Shown here one piece after another: positions 27,407 to 36,136 of a stretch of 64,000 nucleotides of DNA (position 1 is its first letter; each line of letters begins with the position of its first letter). Both the position numbers and the translations under genes were made by a program. Source of the DNA: Clostridium pasteurianum BC1 (GTDB lineage: Bacteria; Bacillota; Clostridia; Clostridiales; Clostridiaceae); NCBI RefSeq assembly GCF_000389635.1, contig NC_021182.1:4195925-4259924 (forward strand), given 5' to 3'. Below the pieces are notes generated by a model, which saw only the letters and a program-made list of their open reading frames with translations, had not been told where the DNA came from and searched no databases.

Positions 27407-28606
27407 TTATTTTTTATTAAAAATAGATAATTTTTCTTCTTCTATTTGATAAATATCATGTGTTAACGTTCTACCTGGTGTAGCATTAAATATTTCCTCG
27501 TAGGTACGTCCATATTTTTTTAAAATATCTGCGTGCCTAAGTTGAGCATCCCAATGCCAATCAACAGTAGGAGAGCGATGTCCTTCAAGCGGAGATCCAA
27601 GACCTGGTACCCAGCTAGAGGCAACTGTAACAACACCTATAGAAGCTAAATATTCAATACCTTCAAATAATACTTCTTTTGGCTGTAAGCCTACTACAAA
27701 ATTACTTCTTACATTTCCCTTACCAAATACTTCAATTCCATATTCGATTGCTTTTATCCAATTATCATAGCCACCACATTCTTCTACTTTTCCAGGGCAC
27801 ACAATATCAAAATAATTTTTACCCCATACTTCTGTATTAAACGCAATGGAACTATAACCTGCTTCCTTATACTTTTCAATAACTGATAAATCAATTGGTG
27901 CCCCAATACATGCTGTTCCATTAAAGGTATTTGTTCCAAGGGCTTCCTTGATGCTTTCTGCTACATCTAAATAATACTCAACTTCTCTACGCTCTGGTAC
28001 AAAGCCTCCCGTAATTGTTAAATGCTTATACCCTTCATCATAGGCAGCTTTTACAGTTTCAGCAATTTGATGTGGATATTTCCAAGCTGGCCTATCTTCT
28101 CCACCATCTAGTCCTTTTGTTCCATTCATTACACAAAATAAGCAAGTTTGTCCTTTATCTTTAACGGAACATTCTGTGCTATAAGCAACAACAAGACTCT
28201 TATCAACGCTTCCTATGGCTGAATCAGATGCAATATCTCTCATACTTATGCCATCTTTTGTTTTTTTCGAATAAAATTCAGGAGTTTCTGGAAATGTTAT
28301 ATCTGATAGCTTTTCTCCTATATAATTAACACTAAACACTCCATCATTTTCCACAATTTTGTAAGGAGAATTTTTATCAGTGATAAGTCCAACGCCAAAT
28401 CCATTATCCAAAATAAATCCGTATGGTATATTATAGCTTTTCTTTGTTAACAAATCCTTATCCAAAGTGCAATAATTCAGTTTCTTTAAACCTTCACTAC
28501 GCTCCAACAGACTATCAAAAACACCTACATCATATGTAACACCCTCAACGCTTAAAGCTAATTTTAGTTTTAACTCTTCATACAATTTTTCCTTTAAAGT
28601 TCCCAT
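27407..28606 (-). CDS. Radical SAM protein with unusual CX8CX2C motif (short subfamily)
   Basis: Intact protein of 399 residues. Cluster motif CSVKDKGQTCLFC (C-x8-C-x2-C, aromatic before the last Cys as in classical CXfC) is near residues 145-157. Then come TITGGFVPERREVEYYLD (GG motif), FNGTACIGAPIDLS, CPGK, RSNFVVGLQPKE and LEGHRSPTVDWHWD. The N-terminal 140 residues form a family-specific domain (LYEELKLKLALSVEGVTYD). ATG follows ATAGGAGG. It probably shares the L9 transcript with the paralogue upstream. The reaction is unknown; C-S bond chemistry or thiol metabolism is suggested only by consistent linkage to S-leaders and sulfonate importers. Confidence 0.85.
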   Translation of the reverse strand: MGTLKEKLYEELKLKLALSVEGVTYDVGVFDSLLERSEGLKKLNYCTLDKDLLTKKSYNIPYGFILDNGFGVGLITDKNSPYKIVENDGVFSVNYIGEKLSDITFPETPEFYSKKTKDGISMRDIASDSAIGSVDKSLVVAYSTECSVKDKGQTCLFCVMNGTKGLDGGEDRPAWKYPHQIAETVKAAYDEGYKHLTITGGFVPERREVEYYLDVAESIKEALGTNTFNGTACIGAPIDLSVIEKYKEAGYSSIAFNTEVWGKNYFDIVCPGKVEECGGYDNWIKAIEYGIEVFGKGNVRSNFVVGLQPKEVLFEGIEYLASIGVVTVASSWVPGLGSPLEGHRSPTVDWHWDAQLRHADILKKYGRTYEEIFNATPGRTLTHDIYQIEEEKLSIFNKK

Positions 28607-28634
28607 ATTGACCTCCTATAATTTTTTATATAAA

Positions 28635-28850
28635 TTATTTTACATAAATCAGAGACTTTTTTAATACAACAGGTGCCACATCTTCCCTATATAACCTAAC
28701 AAAAGGATTTTGAGACATCCAACCTAACAGTGATCCTCCACAATCATCAATAACCTCATATACACCAAGTTCTTGTCTTATACCTCCAGCACATATAAGA
28801 TGTACCATTTTAACATTCTCTTCAAAGTTAACTCTTTTCCTAGCCAACAT
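28635..28850 (-). CDS. Small hypothetical protein between two radical SAM genes
   Basis: 71 codons from an ATG one base after the TAA of the upstream radical SAM gene, so it may be translated by coupling; no good ribosome binding site is seen. The peptide contains VHLICAGGIRQELGVYEVID and GGSLLGWMSQNPFV. I do not recognise the family. It could be a real small subunit or the tail of a decayed gene; the glycine-rich, compact sequence looks more like a protein end than random translation. Confidence 0.4.
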   Translation of the reverse strand: MLARKRVNFEENVKMVHLICAGGIRQELGVYEVIDDCGGSLLGWMSQNPFVRLYREDVAPVVLKKSLIYVK

Positions 28851-28851
28851 T

Positions 28852-30114
28852 TTATAATTGCTTAAATTTGTACTGAGGAAGATATGCCTTATCAAAGTAT
28901 TCAGTTTCTATGCGGAATATATCATGTATAGAAGAGCTGTTTCCAGCACCATTATAAAGCTGATCTACTTTATATCCATTTTTTATAAATATATCAGCAA
29001 CTTTCCTTTGAAGATCAAAATGCCATTCAGTTTCAGGTGTACGATGTCCTTCCAATGTTGAACCTGGATTTGGGCACCATGCATTAGCATAGCATAATAC
29101 TCCTTTTTCAGCTAAGTATTCTACTCCTTCCAGTATGGATTGCTTAGGCTCTATACCTGCAACAAGATTTGATCTAACATTTCCTCTTCCAAAAACTTGA
29201 GCAGCATATTCAAGGGCCTCAATCCAGTGGTCTCTTCCACCACAAGTTTTTTCCTTTCCAGGGCATATTGTTTTATAAAAATTCTTATCCCATATTTCAA
29301 GATTCATTGCTATAGTCCTGTATCCTGCCTCTTTATATTTTTCTATAACTCCAAAATCCAAAGGTGCTCCAATTACAGCGGTACCATTAAAATCATCAAG
29401 CCCAGTCTGCTCTCTTATTTCTACAGCTACATCTGCATAATAATCTATTTCTCTTCGCTCTGGAATAAATCCACCTGTTACATTAACATGATTCCCTGCA
29501 CCCTCTTTATATGCTGCAGCTACTACTTCTCCGACCTGTTCAGGTGTTTTAATAAATATATTTTCTGATTTATAAGCACCAGCAGTTGAATTTATATTGC
29601 AAAACAAGCAATCATCACCAGTATCTTTTAAAGCACATTCATTACTATAGCATACATTAACTGAACCTTCTGGATTAAAATTAGCAATATGGCCAAAAGC
29701 TTCTCCATTTCTTGTATTATAACCAAGAAGTTTAGGTCTCTTATAAAAATTTATTTCAGTTAGCCTAGTTTTATCTTTATACAAAACCGGCTTGCCATCT
29801 TCTTCTACTAATCTATATCTAGAATTAGGATCCCATCTAAAAGCTGCAAAGACTCCATGTGGAAGATAAAAATTTGATGGAAGAAGAAAACCTGAATGAT
29901 GAGCTTTATCCATATCAAACAATATATGGATTTGTTCCTGATATTCTGTACCTATGGGAAACTTTTTAATATCATTAGGATCAAAACTTATACCTTCTAC
30001 AAAAACACCTATTTTTAATTTTACTTCTTCAAGAAGTTCTTTCTTAATATTTTCAACTGTTGTTTTTATTTTTGGGAGATAATTGTATGAATCATTTTCA
30101 TTTAGTAATGCCAT
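28852..30114 (-). CDS. Radical SAM protein with CX8CX2C motif (long subfamily)
   Basis: Intact protein of 420 residues. N-terminal domain with PNDIKKFPIGTEYQEQIHI and FAAFRWDPNSRYRL. Cluster motif CALKDTGDDCLFC is near residue 164, then NVTGGFIPERREIDYY, FNGTAVIGAPLDF, CPGKEKTCGGRDHW, RSNLVAGIEPKQ and EGHRTPETEWHFDL. It is the same family as 31134-32357, the lesioned 19092-20348 and the partial gene at the left edge. ATG follows GAGGTG. Transcribed from L9. The conserved Cys-Pro-Gly-Lys segment might provide a further cluster ligand or active-site cysteine, which is speculation. Confidence 0.85.
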   Translation of the reverse strand: MALLNENDSYNYLPKIKTTVENIKKELLEEVKLKIGVFVEGISFDPNDIKKFPIGTEYQEQIHILFDMDKAHHSGFLLPSNFYLPHGVFAAFRWDPNSRYRLVEEDGKPVLYKDKTRLTEINFYKRPKLLGYNTRNGEAFGHIANFNPEGSVNVCYSNECALKDTGDDCLFCNINSTAGAYKSENIFIKTPEQVGEVVAAAYKEGAGNHVNVTGGFIPERREIDYYADVAVEIREQTGLDDFNGTAVIGAPLDFGVIEKYKEAGYRTIAMNLEIWDKNFYKTICPGKEKTCGGRDHWIEALEYAAQVFGRGNVRSNLVAGIEPKQSILEGVEYLAEKGVLCYANAWCPNPGSTLEGHRTPETEWHFDLQRKVADIFIKNGYKVDQLYNGAGNSSSIHDIFRIETEYFDKAYLPQYKFKQL

Positions 30115-30341
30115 TTTAACACCTCATTTTGAATTATATTTATTAATAATTTAATGTTATATCTAATCTCGTATCCAAGGACGTTGCCCAGCCTTTCATC
30201 AAATCGGATATACTTCAATGAAATACTTTTTGAAGAAGAAAACACTAAAATATATGAACAATTAATATCCTCATGCCTGCTGCATACTATATAAATCATG
30301 TGAATATTTATCCACAAAACGTTGGAGTCCCACTCCCATAT
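30115..30341. other. Intergenic stretch between L9 and the radical SAM gene
   Basis: Unlike most S-leaders, L9 is separated from its gene by about 230 bp. A frame on the minus strand (about 82 codons) shows no recognisable domain. One fragment reads QRFVDKYSHDLYSMQQA in another phase and could be a remnant of a binding-protein gene. Nothing firmer can be supported. Confidence 0.3.
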
Positions 30342-30460
30342 GAAAAGCAAAGGCTAAAGTTCAACCCTTTACTAACAAAAAGCAAACCTTAGCCTCTAGT
30401 CCAACTAGTCAACTAAATAGATATATTTAATTCCCTATTATTCTCATATAAGTCATTATT
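30342..30460 (-). promoter_or_regulatory. S-leader L9
   Basis: ATATGAGAATAATAGG block, GTTGAC, hairpin CTAG-TTGGA-CTAG, then a terminator stem pairing GGCTAAGGTT with AACTTTAGCC and a T-rich tail. A clear TTGACA promoter is not found upstream. The 30461-30625 stretch beyond it is AT-rich and shows no gene. Confidence 0.65.
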
Positions 30461-30625
30461 GTGTTAAAAGAAAGATATTACTGTACAGTCTTACTATTAA
30501 TATTTTTGTTATTTATGTTATTGTTGTAATTTATTTATAAATAAATTATTCCATATGTCATAATATTACACTAATTTCTTTTTTAATTATAAAAGTATAT
30601 TTATAATTAAATACTTCATATATTA

Positions 30626-31096
30626 TTAATAATTTTCATCTAACAAAGAGATAACTTCAACACGATTCTCTCCTGGAGTTTTCTTAAAGTCCAATATTTT
30701 TAACTCCGATGGATTTACACGTATTATTATATTGCTACCTAAGCCATCTTTTTCAATTCTTTCTTTAAATCTAGAATTTCTATTACCTATTACCTCAATG
30801 GATTTTTTAAGTTCTACTTCATCTGTTACCTTTTCAGCTTTACCTTTTATTGTAATATTAATAAAGGATGCTAATTCTTGATTTTCATGCTGAAAAAAAA
30901 CTGAAACATTTGAATTATGTTTAATTTGTTCAACTTTTGCAGCTCCCTCAACAGTTGAAAAATAAGTCTCATAACCATCTACACCAAAAGCACCCAAAAC
31001 TCTTAATGCAGGAGCATTTTCACCATCTACTGTAGCTAAAGTTATATATTTTGTACTATTTAAATATTCCTTTATAAAATTTTTATCAATTGCCAT
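30626..31096 (-). CDS. Pyridoxamine 5'-phosphate oxidase-like FMN-binding protein
   Basis: 156-residue split-barrel flavin-binding protein. Family features: YITLATVDGENAPALRVLG at the N-terminus, ETYFSTVEGAAKVEQIKHN (FMN phosphate-binding Lys) and VSVFFQHEN in the middle. This family reduces or binds flavins and F420-like cofactors, and many members are uncharacterised. ATG follows GGGGG. It lies 38 bp after the radical SAM gene 31134-32357 in the L10 unit. A homologue at 49009-49455 precedes nifH, so the pairing of this family with this regulon occurs twice. Confidence 0.82.
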   Translation of the reverse strand: MAIDKNFIKEYLNSTKYITLATVDGENAPALRVLGAFGVDGYETYFSTVEGAAKVEQIKHNSNVSVFFQHENQELASFINITIKGKAEKVTDEVELKKSIEVIGNRNSRFKERIEKDGLGSNIIIRVNPSELKILDFKKTPGENRVEVISLLDENY

Positions 31097-31133
31097 TTAT
31101 ACATACCCCCAAAATAATATTTAATTTATATAT

Positions 31134-32357
31134 TTATACTAAACTATTCTGTAAGTTAAAAACAGGAAGTGTTTCATCTTGAATACGATAAATATCATGC
31201 TGCAATGCATCTGATCCGGCATTAGCATCAAAAATCTGATCATAAGTTATTCCATTTTTCTTCCATAGATTAACATTCTTTTCAGCTAAATCTAAATGCC
31301 AAGCTGATTCAGGTGTACGATGACCTTCAAGTACTGAACCAGGATTCGGTATCCAAAGGGATGCTATAGCTACAACTCCTTTTGATATTAAATATTCAAA
31401 TCCTTCAAGTGTCCTATTCTTAGGCTCAATACCTGTAACAAAGGTTGAACGCACTCTGCCGTAACCAAAAACTTTTATAGCATGCTCTAAAGCTTCAACC
31501 CAATGATCCCAACCACCACTACCATTAGCTTTTCCTGGACAAATAGTCTTATAAATATTTTTATCCCAAATTTCTAGATTCATAGATGTAGTACGATAAC
31601 CTGCTTCTTTTAATCTATCAATATTCGAAAGATCCAAAGGGGCTGCAACTGTAGCTGTTCCATTAAAATCCTCTAAACCTGTATGATTCTTGATTTCATC
31701 TGCTACATCAAGATAGTATTCAAGCTCCCTACGTTCTGGTATTACTCCACCAGTTATAGTTACATGCCTAGCGATTCCTGATTTATAAGCCTCTGCCACA
31801 ACCTCTCCAATTTGAACAGGAGTTTTCCACTCAGTACCTTCTTTTTCAGCATAAGTATCTTTAGTATGGTTTATATTGCAAAATAGGCAATCTTCACCCT
31901 TATCTTTATATGAACACTCATTACTATAAACAACAAATACATGTCCATCAGGATTGTACACACCTATATTCTCCATGTTTTTTCCATCAGAAGTTTTCTT
32001 ACCATAAAATCCTGGTCTCTTATGAAATTCTATATCTGAAACCTTATTACCATTTTTAATCAAAATAAATTTACCTTTTTCAGTAACAATTTTATATAGT
32101 GCTGCTGGATTCCAGTTAAAAGAAACACTTATCCCCAATGGAAGATTGAAATCTGCAGGCAATTCAAAATCATGATCCTGAAAATCCATTTCAAAAAGAC
32201 AATGTACTTGTTCTTTTATTTCCGTACCAAGTTTTATACTAGCCAAAGCCTCTTTAGAAATATCAACTCCATTTGCAATTAAGTCTGCTTTTAAAGCTAC
32301 TTCCTCCCATAATTTTTGTTTTAATTGATCTTTTGTTAAATGTGAAAAATTCGCCAT
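31134..32357 (-). CDS. Radical SAM protein with CX8CX2C motif (long subfamily)
   Basis: Intact protein of 407 residues, the best template for the lesioned copy at 19092-20348. Cluster motif CSYKDKGEDCLFC is near residues 160-172, then HVTITGGVIPERRELEYYLD, FNGTATVAAPLDLSN, ICPGKANGSGGWDHW, RSTFVTGIEPKNR and LEGHRTPESAWHLDLAEK. The N-terminus (LTKDQLKQKLWEEVALKADL) defines the non-catalytic domain shared by all members. ATG follows GAGAGGAG. First gene of the L10 unit, followed by an FMN-binding protein that could be its electron donor (inference). Confidence 0.87.
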   Translation of the reverse strand: MANFSHLTKDQLKQKLWEEVALKADLIANGVDISKEALASIKLGTEIKEQVHCLFEMDFQDHDFELPADFNLPLGISVSFNWNPAALYKIVTEKGKFILIKNGNKVSDIEFHKRPGFYGKKTSDGKNMENIGVYNPDGHVFVVYSNECSYKDKGEDCLFCNINHTKDTYAEKEGTEWKTPVQIGEVVAEAYKSGIARHVTITGGVIPERRELEYYLDVADEIKNHTGLEDFNGTATVAAPLDLSNIDRLKEAGYRTTSMNLEIWDKNIYKTICPGKANGSGGWDHWVEALEHAIKVFGYGRVRSTFVTGIEPKNRTLEGFEYLISKGVVAIASLWIPNPGSVLEGHRTPESAWHLDLAEKNVNLWKKNGITYDQIFDANAGSDALQHDIYRIQDETLPVFNLQNSLV

Positions 32358-32413
32358 TTGTATTCTCCTCTCAAATTACAATAATTAAATTTTTTTATAA
32401 TAAATTATGTTAC

Positions 32414-32541
32414 AAAAAAGGCATCCAAAAAAAATAATTTTTTCTGGATGCCTCTAGTTTTTCTAGTAAGCAACTATTCCTAGTATTCCTATAAATATTT
32501 TATGTTTTACTTATAATAACCTTTATTACTGTAATTGTCAA
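32414..32541 (-). promoter_or_regulatory. S-leader L10
   Basis: TTGACA (32536-32541), 17 bp, TATTAT (32513-32518). AAAACATAAAATATTTATAGGAATACT region, GCTTAC, hairpin CTAG-AAAAA-CTAG, terminator stem GAGGCATCCAGAAAAAA / TTTTTTTTGGATGCC and T-tract. Very similar to L1, including the GGCATTC/GGCATCC type terminator. Confidence 0.8.
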
Positions 32542-32604
32542 TATTAAATTAAGGAGAATCAAATTAAAATTATTTATTAGTACAGCCACTTCAACAAAAA
32601 TTAT

Positions 32605-33189
32605 CTATACAATCTTATTATTAAAAAATACTATATCCTCAAGCTTTCTCTTTGGCACATGCAAAACATTATTTTCATCTTTATAATATCTAATAGAATT
32701 ATCCTTTTCATCTTCAATAACTGGGTTTTCACCAGGATATCCCAATGCCACAAGAGTGTGAATAATATATTTATCTGGTATATTTAATAACTCTTTTATT
32801 TTTTTTCTATCTATAGCACCTAACCAAGCGGTTCCTAATCCTTCTTCAACTGCAGTTAATAGCAAGTTTTCAACTGCTGCTCCAGCATCTACATCATAAC
32901 CCTCTTTTTTTATTTCACTATCAACAAGAATTAATATATAAGCAACTGGTTTTTGTCCTTCTTGTGGATCAGCTGCTGGTCTTATATAACCAGCCCAAGC
33001 TGTAGTCTTAAAAATTGGTTCTAATAATTTTTCATCATTAATAATTACATACTTTAAAGGCTGTAAATTTGCAGCTTGTGGTGCTACTCTTGCTGCATCC
33101 ACTAATTTTTTTAACTTTTCTGGCTGTATTGCGTCTTGCTTAAAACTTCGTATTGTTCTTCTTTTAAAAATAGTTTGAAATATACTCAT
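32605..33189 (-). CDS. Nitroreductase-family FMN oxidoreductase
   Basis: 194 residues starting MSIFQTIFKRRTIRSF, the standard N-terminus of nitroreductase-like flavoproteins. Further blocks are AARVAPQAANLQPLKYV, DAGAAVENLLLTAVEEGLGT and IHTLVALGYPGE. I prefer the ATG at 33187-33189 behind AAAGGAAG over an upstream TTG. NAD(P)H-dependent reduction of an unknown acceptor. It is transcribed from L11, downstream of yezD. With the two FMN-binding proteins it makes three small flavoproteins in the regulon. Confidence 0.9.
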   Translation of the reverse strand: MSIFQTIFKRRTIRSFKQDAIQPEKLKKLVDAARVAPQAANLQPLKYVIINDEKLLEPIFKTTAWAGYIRPAADPQEGQKPVAYILILVDSEIKKEGYDVDAGAAVENLLLTAVEEGLGTAWLGAIDRKKIKELLNIPDKYIIHTLVALGYPGENPVIEDEKDNSIRYYKDENNVLHVPKRKLEDIVFFNNKIV

Positions 33190-33370
33190 TTTTATATTAT
33201 ACTTCCTTTCTTTATTATTTATCGAATAAAACAATTTAAGATATATCTTTAAATCAAATTCATATAAACTATTTATCTTATAAAGTAATTATTTCATTTA
33301 GATAAAATATATAAATTATAATCAACAATATATAATATTAATTAAAATTTATGTAATATGTAAATATGTA

Positions 33371-33475
33371 ACAAAAACTATGAATTAATTTACATGTAAT
33401 TAGCTGTAAAATTATTCATAGTCTCTAGTTCATCTAGTTGACTATCTAATTTATGTATTTTAAATACATAAATAT
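33371..33475 (-). promoter_or_regulatory. S-leader L11
   Basis: GTCAAC, hairpin CTAG-ATGAA-CTAG, GAGAC, then a long terminator stem ACTATGAAT...AATTTAC / GTAAATTAATTCATAGT with TTTTTG. A TTTATGTATTTAAAATACATAAA inverted repeat lies just upstream. A convincing promoter is not seen; read-through from the S-box/yezD unit is possible. Confidence 0.65.
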
Positions 33476-33656
33476 ATTTATTTTCTCATATTGTATCCTT
33501 GAAATTCACTAAATATTTTAAGTAATACTTCAATATAAGTATACATATTGATTTTATATGTTTCATTGCAATATTTAACTTATATTTATAATTATTACTA
33601 TAATTGACATACACAAATTAAAAACTTGTTACTTTTCATTATTATTTATCTCTTCT

Positions 33657-33833
33657 TTACTTGAGCCTTATTTTTTCATTTGTTTCAATTTGAATAAGAA
33701 CTCCATCCTGAATAACTAATGTCACTGAACCATATTTTATTTCACCTAACAATTGTACTATCTTTTCTAAATTTGCTTGAGAAACGGGATTTTTCTTTTT
33801 ATATAATCTACTAACATTATTTGCACTTTCCAA
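33657..33833 (-). CDS. yezD: YezD-family (DUF2292) small protein
   Basis: A 58-residue frame from a TTG at 33831-33833, nine bases after GGGGGG, to TAA at 33657. It reads MESANNVSRLYKKKN..., then GEIKYGSVTLVIQDGVLIQI and ETNEKIRLK. The FGSVTL-I-QDGxVIQIExxEKIRL pattern is characteristic of the small YezD family found in sulfur-metabolism loci of Firmicutes. Function unknown. The direct S-box in front places it under SAM control. It lies 180 bp upstream of leader L11 and the nitroreductase. Confidence 0.82.
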   Translation of the reverse strand: MESANNVSRLYKKKNPVSQANLEKIVQLLGEIKYGSVTLVIQDGVLIQIETNEKIRLK

Positions 33834-33905
33834 AATTATTTACCCCCCTAGAAATATGAAATTTTTAAAATAATTCATTGCTTTTCTAGTTACTCAACAC
33901 ATAAT

Positions 33906-34074
33906 TAAAAACCTCCCCATCTAATATATATAGATGAAAGAGGTTTTTTTACTTCATATACCCTCTCTCATCTACCGTTAAACATTCAACTGCAGGATTT
34001 GGCACCTTTCTAATTACACGTATGAAGGTTGCCGAAGCTTCATCAGGCCAGTCCCTCTGCTTCTCTTGATGAGA
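33906..34074 (-). promoter_or_regulatory. SAM-I (S-box) riboswitch ahead of yezD
   Basis: On the minus strand: P1 arm CTCATC, AAGAGAAGCAGAGGGACTGG, CC(T)GATGAAGCTTCGGCAACC, AAAGGTGCCAAATCCTGCAG, and the closing P1 arm GATGAG (complement at 33967-33972). A terminator follows, pairing AAAAACCTC with GAGGTTTTT (33906-33950). All hallmark S-box blocks are present in order. Expected action is premature termination when SAM is abundant. It is the only canonical S-box I see in the window. The region 34075-34249 upstream holds its promoter and nothing else recognisable. Confidence 0.93.
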
Positions 34075-34249
34075 TTAATTAGTTATTATTTTATAATATA
34101 AACTTATTTTGATATTACTATAATAATGTCTTTTTATTAAACATATAAGAAAAATAGGTATTTCGTTAGAATATAAATTTCTTATATATATTTTTAACAT
34201 ATAAATATGATTTTGTCAATATAGTATGACATTATATAATACTATTTTA

Positions 34250-35716
34250 CTATTTTACCTCTTTTGTCAAAAACAGTGAATTATCCTGATTGTACCACCA
34301 TTCTGTATAAGGTAATTTAACCCTAGCTGCCAGATTCTTTTCAAAGCTTCTATTTTTTATTGTATCAAGTACTGTATATGCAAAATCTAGTGTACCTTTA
34401 TATCCAAATATCATATACTCATCGTTAACGCATAGTGCAGATGCTCCCTGTTTTATTGCCCATACTGTAGTTCCCGGATGACGTGAGAAATATATATCAG
34501 GCTTATACTCATTTAATATATTGAGTATTTCATAATTTTGCTGATCTGCCACACTTACTTTAAAATTATATGGTGAATGTTCATCTAAATATTTAAGTGC
34601 TGCTGGCAATTCTCCATTGTCATGTTTTTTATCATGATGCCAGGATGCTGCCCATACTACTTCCATATCTAACTCTTGAAGTACACGAGATACCTCATAA
34701 GTATAACCAGGCCCCATTCCAAGTACAGCTCTTAAACCCTTAAGTTCTTTCTTTACTTCTTCTATTTTAGGTAAATATATAGCTCTTTCTTTTTCTATAT
34801 AAGCCTCAACTTCTGCTTCCTTATTTATAACCTTTCCTATCCCCCTAAGCCAGGTTTCAAAGCCTGCAACCCCCAGTGGATTTATAGTCTTTACAAAAGG
34901 AACTCCATATTCTTCTTCCAACCCATTTCCAAGATATGACCCTAATACACCACATATACTTACCGTTGCCAGTGATTCAGACAAATGAGAAAGTTCTTCC
35001 ACCGTGGAATTTCTATATAAAAATAGAGGTTTAACACCGAAATTTGAAAATATATCTATTATTTCCTCTCTGGCACTTTCATAAAAGTTTTTAAAATTTA
35101 TTACATTAACTTTCTTTTCTGGTGGTTTCACAATGCTTGTAAGTACTGCATGATCAGAAGCATCAAAGCCTGTTGCCCATATTCTTGACCTGAAACCTTC
35201 ACAGTGCACTGCTGCTATAGGTACTGGTATTTCCTCTTTAAGTTCTTCCACAACGCTGTCAACATTTTCACCTATAATACCAGTTAAGCAAGATGTACCT
35301 ATAAAAATTGCCTTTGGCTTATATCTTTTATAAGTTTCTTTTACTATTTCACTAAGACTACTTGCCCCGCCAAAAACTGTATCCTTTTCATTCATATCTG
35401 TTCCTACGAAAACTGTTGCATTTGTAACTCCTCTTTTAGCGGCCAATTGCCTATTAGTAACTTCTGATCTTGGGGCATTGGCTGTACATCCCGAAGGAGC
35501 ATGATTGATTATTGCCACATCTCTTATACCTGAAAGTTGACTCAGTGCACAACCTGCATTACAAGAACTGGACTGACTGAAGCATCTATCTCTATTTTTT
35601 AAATTTCCACATTTTGATTTCTCCACAATATCGTGAAGATCACCATTATAACCTGTTACAGATCCCAAACGATTTTCTCTTGTTGGCACTGCAGATATCT
35701 TTAAATTAATTGCCAT
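34250..35716 (-). CDS. Nitrogenase-like catalytic alpha (NifD-type) subunit, orphan copy
   Basis: 488 residues, about 95% identical by eye to the protein at 46403-47869. Cluster-type cysteines: CFSQSSSCNAGC (about 45-56), NHAPSGC (77), IGTSC (about 143), and later SICGVLGSYLGNG and FSRHPGTTVW, which may supply cofactor ligands. Differences from its twin cluster just after C77 (TANAPRSEV versus TAMAPNTDV). ATG follows TAGGAGGAG. It is transcribed alone from L12 with no NifK-like gene, so it must share the beta subunit of another locus or act differently. True nitrogenase is unlikely because NifE/NifN are absent. Confidence 0.87.
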   Translation of the reverse strand: MAINLKISAVPTRENRLGSVTGYNGDLHDIVEKSKCGNLKNRDRCFSQSSSCNAGCALSQLSGIRDVAIINHAPSGCTANAPRSEVTNRQLAAKRGVTNATVFVGTDMNEKDTVFGGASSLSEIVKETYKRYKPKAIFIGTSCLTGIIGENVDSVVEELKEEIPVPIAAVHCEGFRSRIWATGFDASDHAVLTSIVKPPEKKVNVINFKNFYESAREEIIDIFSNFGVKPLFLYRNSTVEELSHLSESLATVSICGVLGSYLGNGLEEEYGVPFVKTINPLGVAGFETWLRGIGKVINKEAEVEAYIEKERAIYLPKIEEVKKELKGLRAVLGMGPGYTYEVSRVLQELDMEVVWAASWHHDKKHDNGELPAALKYLDEHSPYNFKVSVADQQNYEILNILNEYKPDIYFSRHPGTTVWAIKQGASALCVNDEYMIFGYKGTLDFAYTVLDTIKNRSFEKNLAARVKLPYTEWWYNQDNSLFLTKEVK

Positions 35717-35881
35717 AAGCTTCTCCTCCTAAATTTTAAAAATATTTTATTAGTTTAACACCACTAGATATAATGTATTAGTCAATTTAAACATTTATAG
35801 ATCATTTTAAAATTCAGTAATTTACTTAATACTGCAAACAATTTGAATAAACTATTATAAATTTAAAAAGATTTTTAAAAA

Positions 35882-36016
35882 TAAAAAGACTATAATTTAC
35901 TTCAAATATGGAAGTAAACATAGTCTCTAGTTTGTCTAGTTAACTGTATATGGGAAATTTCCCAACTATTAAATTTATTTAGTCTTTATTATAAATCTAA
36001 ACAAATACTTTGTCAA
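35882..36016 (-). promoter_or_regulatory. S-leader L12 ahead of the orphan nifD-like gene
   Basis: TTGACA (36011-36016), exactly 17 bp, TATAAT (35988-35993). The early block is divergent (AATAGTTGGGAAATTTCCC). GTTAAC, hairpin CTAG-ACAAA-CTAG, terminator stem GACTATGTTTACTTC / GAAGTAAATTATAGTC and T-tract. The -35 hexamer overlaps the TGA of the regulator remnant upstream. Confidence 0.8.
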
Positions 36017-36134
36017 TTATCTATTAACAGCTTAACATGCCCTATATTACATTCTATATGACTAAACATACATTCTGCTGCATTTTGTGAATTTCTTTCT
36101 TTCATAAGCTTAAAAATTTCTAGATGCTGTTCAT
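36013..36134 (-). pseudogene. C-terminal remnant of a GntR/FCD-type regulator
   Basis: The minus strand reads EQHLEIFKLMKERNSQNAAE, CMFSHIECNIGHVKLLIDN and TGA. This resembles the last helices of FCD-domain GntR regulators (the usual ExH..IFxAMxxRDxxxA.xxM..H pattern). There is no start and no DNA-binding domain. It is fused directly to an MFS fragment. Confidence 0.55.
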
Positions 36135-36136
36135 AT

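Noticed and set aside
30102-30350. An 82-codon frame ahead of the radical SAM gene
   Set aside because: It overlaps the next gene's start, has no ribosome binding site and no recognisable sequence; kept only as an uncertain intergenic remark.
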